A stretch of 64,000 nt of DNA from Ascidiaceihabitans sp034111945 (GTDB lineage: Bacteria > Pseudomonadota > Alphaproteobacteria > Rhodobacterales > Rhodobacteraceae). Position numbers and translations under genes: made by a program. The stretch covers positions 1 through 64,000 of the forward strand of contig JBLHSG010000014.1 in NCBI GenBank assembly GCA_047626725.1. The letters are read 5' to 3'. Under the pieces are notes generated by a model, which saw nothing but the letters and a program-made list of their open reading frames with translations, searched no databases and was not told the origin of the DNA. This document shows positions 63,065-64,000 of the stretch, piece by piece (the first letter of the stretch is position 1; every line of letters starts with the position of its first letter).

Positions 63065-63580
63065 GTGGCACGTAGGTTCAGAGGCGAAAGCCAACACAAA
63101 GTCGACACGAAGGGGCGGGTTTCAATCCCAGCCTCTTTTCGTCGTGTGTTGGAAGCGTCTGATCCGAATTATAACCCCGGTGAAGCCCCTGAATTGGTGA
63201 TCGTCTATGGGGATCACCGCCGCAATTTCCTCGAATGCTACACGATGGAAGCCATCGACGAAGTTGACGCAAAAATCGACGCTTTGCCGCGCGGAACCAT
63301 GCAGCGCAAAATGTTGCAGCGTCTGTTCCACGGTCAATCATTTCCGACAGCCGTAGACGAAACTGGCCGACTGGTTCTGCCGGCCAAACTGCGCAACAAA
63401 ATTGATTTGTCCGGCGAGGCGTTCTTTATCGCCGCTGGTGACACCTTCCAGATTTGGAAGCCCGAGACATACGAGGCCGAGGAGGCCGCGAAAACCGAAG
63501 AATGGCTGGACGAATTGCCGGCGGATTTTGATCCGATGGCGTTCCTTGACGGCGACCTTCAACCCCAAACGGAAGGATAA
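63065..63580 (+). CDS. mraZ: Transcriptional regulator MraZ
   Basis: A 171-residue AbrB-fold protein and first gene of the division and cell wall cluster. The two SpoVT/AbrB-like motifs are HKVDTKGRVSIPASF and VDETGRLVLPAKLR. The start is the GTG at 63065 (reading MARRFRGESQ), preceded by AGGGA. A longer reading to 63005 would begin just past the leader terminator and is not supported. MraZ represses its own cluster by binding TGGG boxes, of which several sets lie upstream. Confidence 0.95.
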   Translation: MARRFRGESQHKVDTKGRVSIPASFRRVLEASDPNYNPGEAPELVIVYGDHRRNFLECYTMEAIDEVDAKIDALPRGTMQRKMLQRLFHGQSFPTAVDETGRLVLPAKLRNKIDLSGEAFFIAAGDTFQIWKPETYEAEEAAKTEEWLDELPADFDPMAFLDGDLQPQTEG

Positions 63581-63584
63581 CGTG

Positions 63585-64000
63585 ATGGCTGCTGCAGCTG
63601 CCACAGGTCCAAACACTGCAAAAAGTGATAAGCCGCACGTTCCTGTTTTGCTGCGCCCGTTGCTGGCCGCTGTCGCCCCTGTGTCCGGGCGTTGGCTGGA
63701 CGGCACGTTCGGGGCAGGCGGGTACACGCGCGGTTTGCTTGAGGCGGGCGCCGATCACGTCATGGGCGTTGATCGTGATCCGCTCGCGTTTGAAATGGCG
63801 GCCCCATGGGTCAGCGATTTTGGCGATAAAATCACCCTCCAAGAGGGCGTGTTTTCGAAAATGGATGAATACGCACAGGACTTGGACGGCATCGTTCTGG
63901 ACCTTGGCGTGTCGTCTATGCAGCTTGATCTGGCCGAACGCGGATTTTCGTTCATGCGCGACGGGCCACTGGACATGCGCATGTCCCAAGACGGGCCATC
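63585..64000 (+). CDS. rsmH: 16S rRNA (cytosine1402-N4)-methyltransferase RsmH, N-terminal part
   Basis: The gene runs off the right edge; 138 residues are seen of a usual about 310-330. RsmH methylates C1402 of 16S rRNA. Visible are HVPVLLRPLLAAV at the N-terminus, the SAM-binding loop DGTFGAGGYTRGLLEAGA and LDLGVSSMQLDLAERGFSF. The start ATG at 63585 is four bases after the mraZ stop (GTG at 63582 possible), so the two are co-translated as in other dcw clusters. Confidence 0.93.
   Translation, partial: MAAAAATGPNTAKSDKPHVPVLLRPLLAAVAPVSGRWLDGTFGAGGYTRGLLEAGADHVMGVDRDPLAFEMAAPWVSDFGDKITLQEGVFSKMDEYAQDLDGIVLDLGVSSMQLDLAERGFSFMRDGPLDMRMSQDGP

Overview
The window reads as a chromosomal stretch of a marine alphaproteobacterium of the Rhodobacterales (Roseobacter group). 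This is inferred from gene content and order: ycjX-GNAT-ycjF next to ileS, a SUV3-like helicase followed by an S4 protein, 7Fe ferredoxin and CarD, a broken-up his cluster (hisB, hisH, hisA, hisF, hisE), a small DUF1127 gene followed by a CCUCCUCCC hairpin array, and mraZ-rsmH preceded by a terminated leader RNA. Genes are tightly packed on both strands, and stop/start overlaps of 1 to 4 bases are common. No prophage, insertion sequence or CRISPR array was seen.

Layout. 0.1-3.5 kb: katG and divergent oxyR (peroxide defence). 3.5-9 kb: a LysR regulator and a four-gene overlapping operon (aldehyde dehydrogenase, M19 dipeptidase-like protein, a 549-residue unknown protein, a DUF3726-like protein). 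9-15.5 kb: truA, ycjX, an acetyltransferase, ycjF and a giant DUF2339 membrane protein. 15.7-21.3 kb: ileS, a DksA-type zinc finger protein, an acetyltransferase and pepF. 21.3-26.1 kb: amidohydrolase, ATP-dependent DNA ligase with its MBL-fold exonuclease partner, alpha/beta hydrolase and SCP2 protein. 26.2-33.2 kb: TPR protein, SUV3-like helicase, S4 protein, fdxA, carD and the divergent cobS/cobT pair. 33.2-43.6 kb: Kef-type antiporter, Lrp regulator, a GspL/GspC-like chimera, metY, a glycosyltransferase-like protein and a coupled membrane operon built on a ferric-reductase/Rieske fusion. 43.8-50.6 kb: a catabolic cluster (Udh-like dehydrogenase, FAD oxidoreductase, HyuB, HyuA, LysR). 50.8-52.8 kb: hemP with an unknown partner, then a porin. 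53.4-59.8 kb: tRNA-Tyr, rlmB, small genes and the his genes. 59.9-64 kb: tRNA-Gly, MAPEG protein, DUF1127 gene with its RNA array, mrp, and the start of the division/cell-wall cluster (mraZ, rsmH, cut by the window edge).

The strongest unlisted signals are RNA and regulatory. First, four tandem stem-loops carrying a CCUCCC loop lie downstream of the DUF1127 gene, matching the CcaF1-CcsR arrangement known from Rhodobacter sphaeroides. Second, an mraZ leader with a perfect 13-bp terminator about 80 bases before the start codon matches the UpsM arrangement. Third, several sets of TGGG boxes spaced exactly 10 bp apart upstream of that leader look like MraZ binding sites. Further items are a 1-mismatch 11-bp inverted repeat sitting on the hemP promoter, a structured leader before metY, and three operons or proteins whose roles are not known (the ALDH/M19/unknown/DUF3726 operon, the Rieske membrane operon and the GspL/GspC-like chimera).
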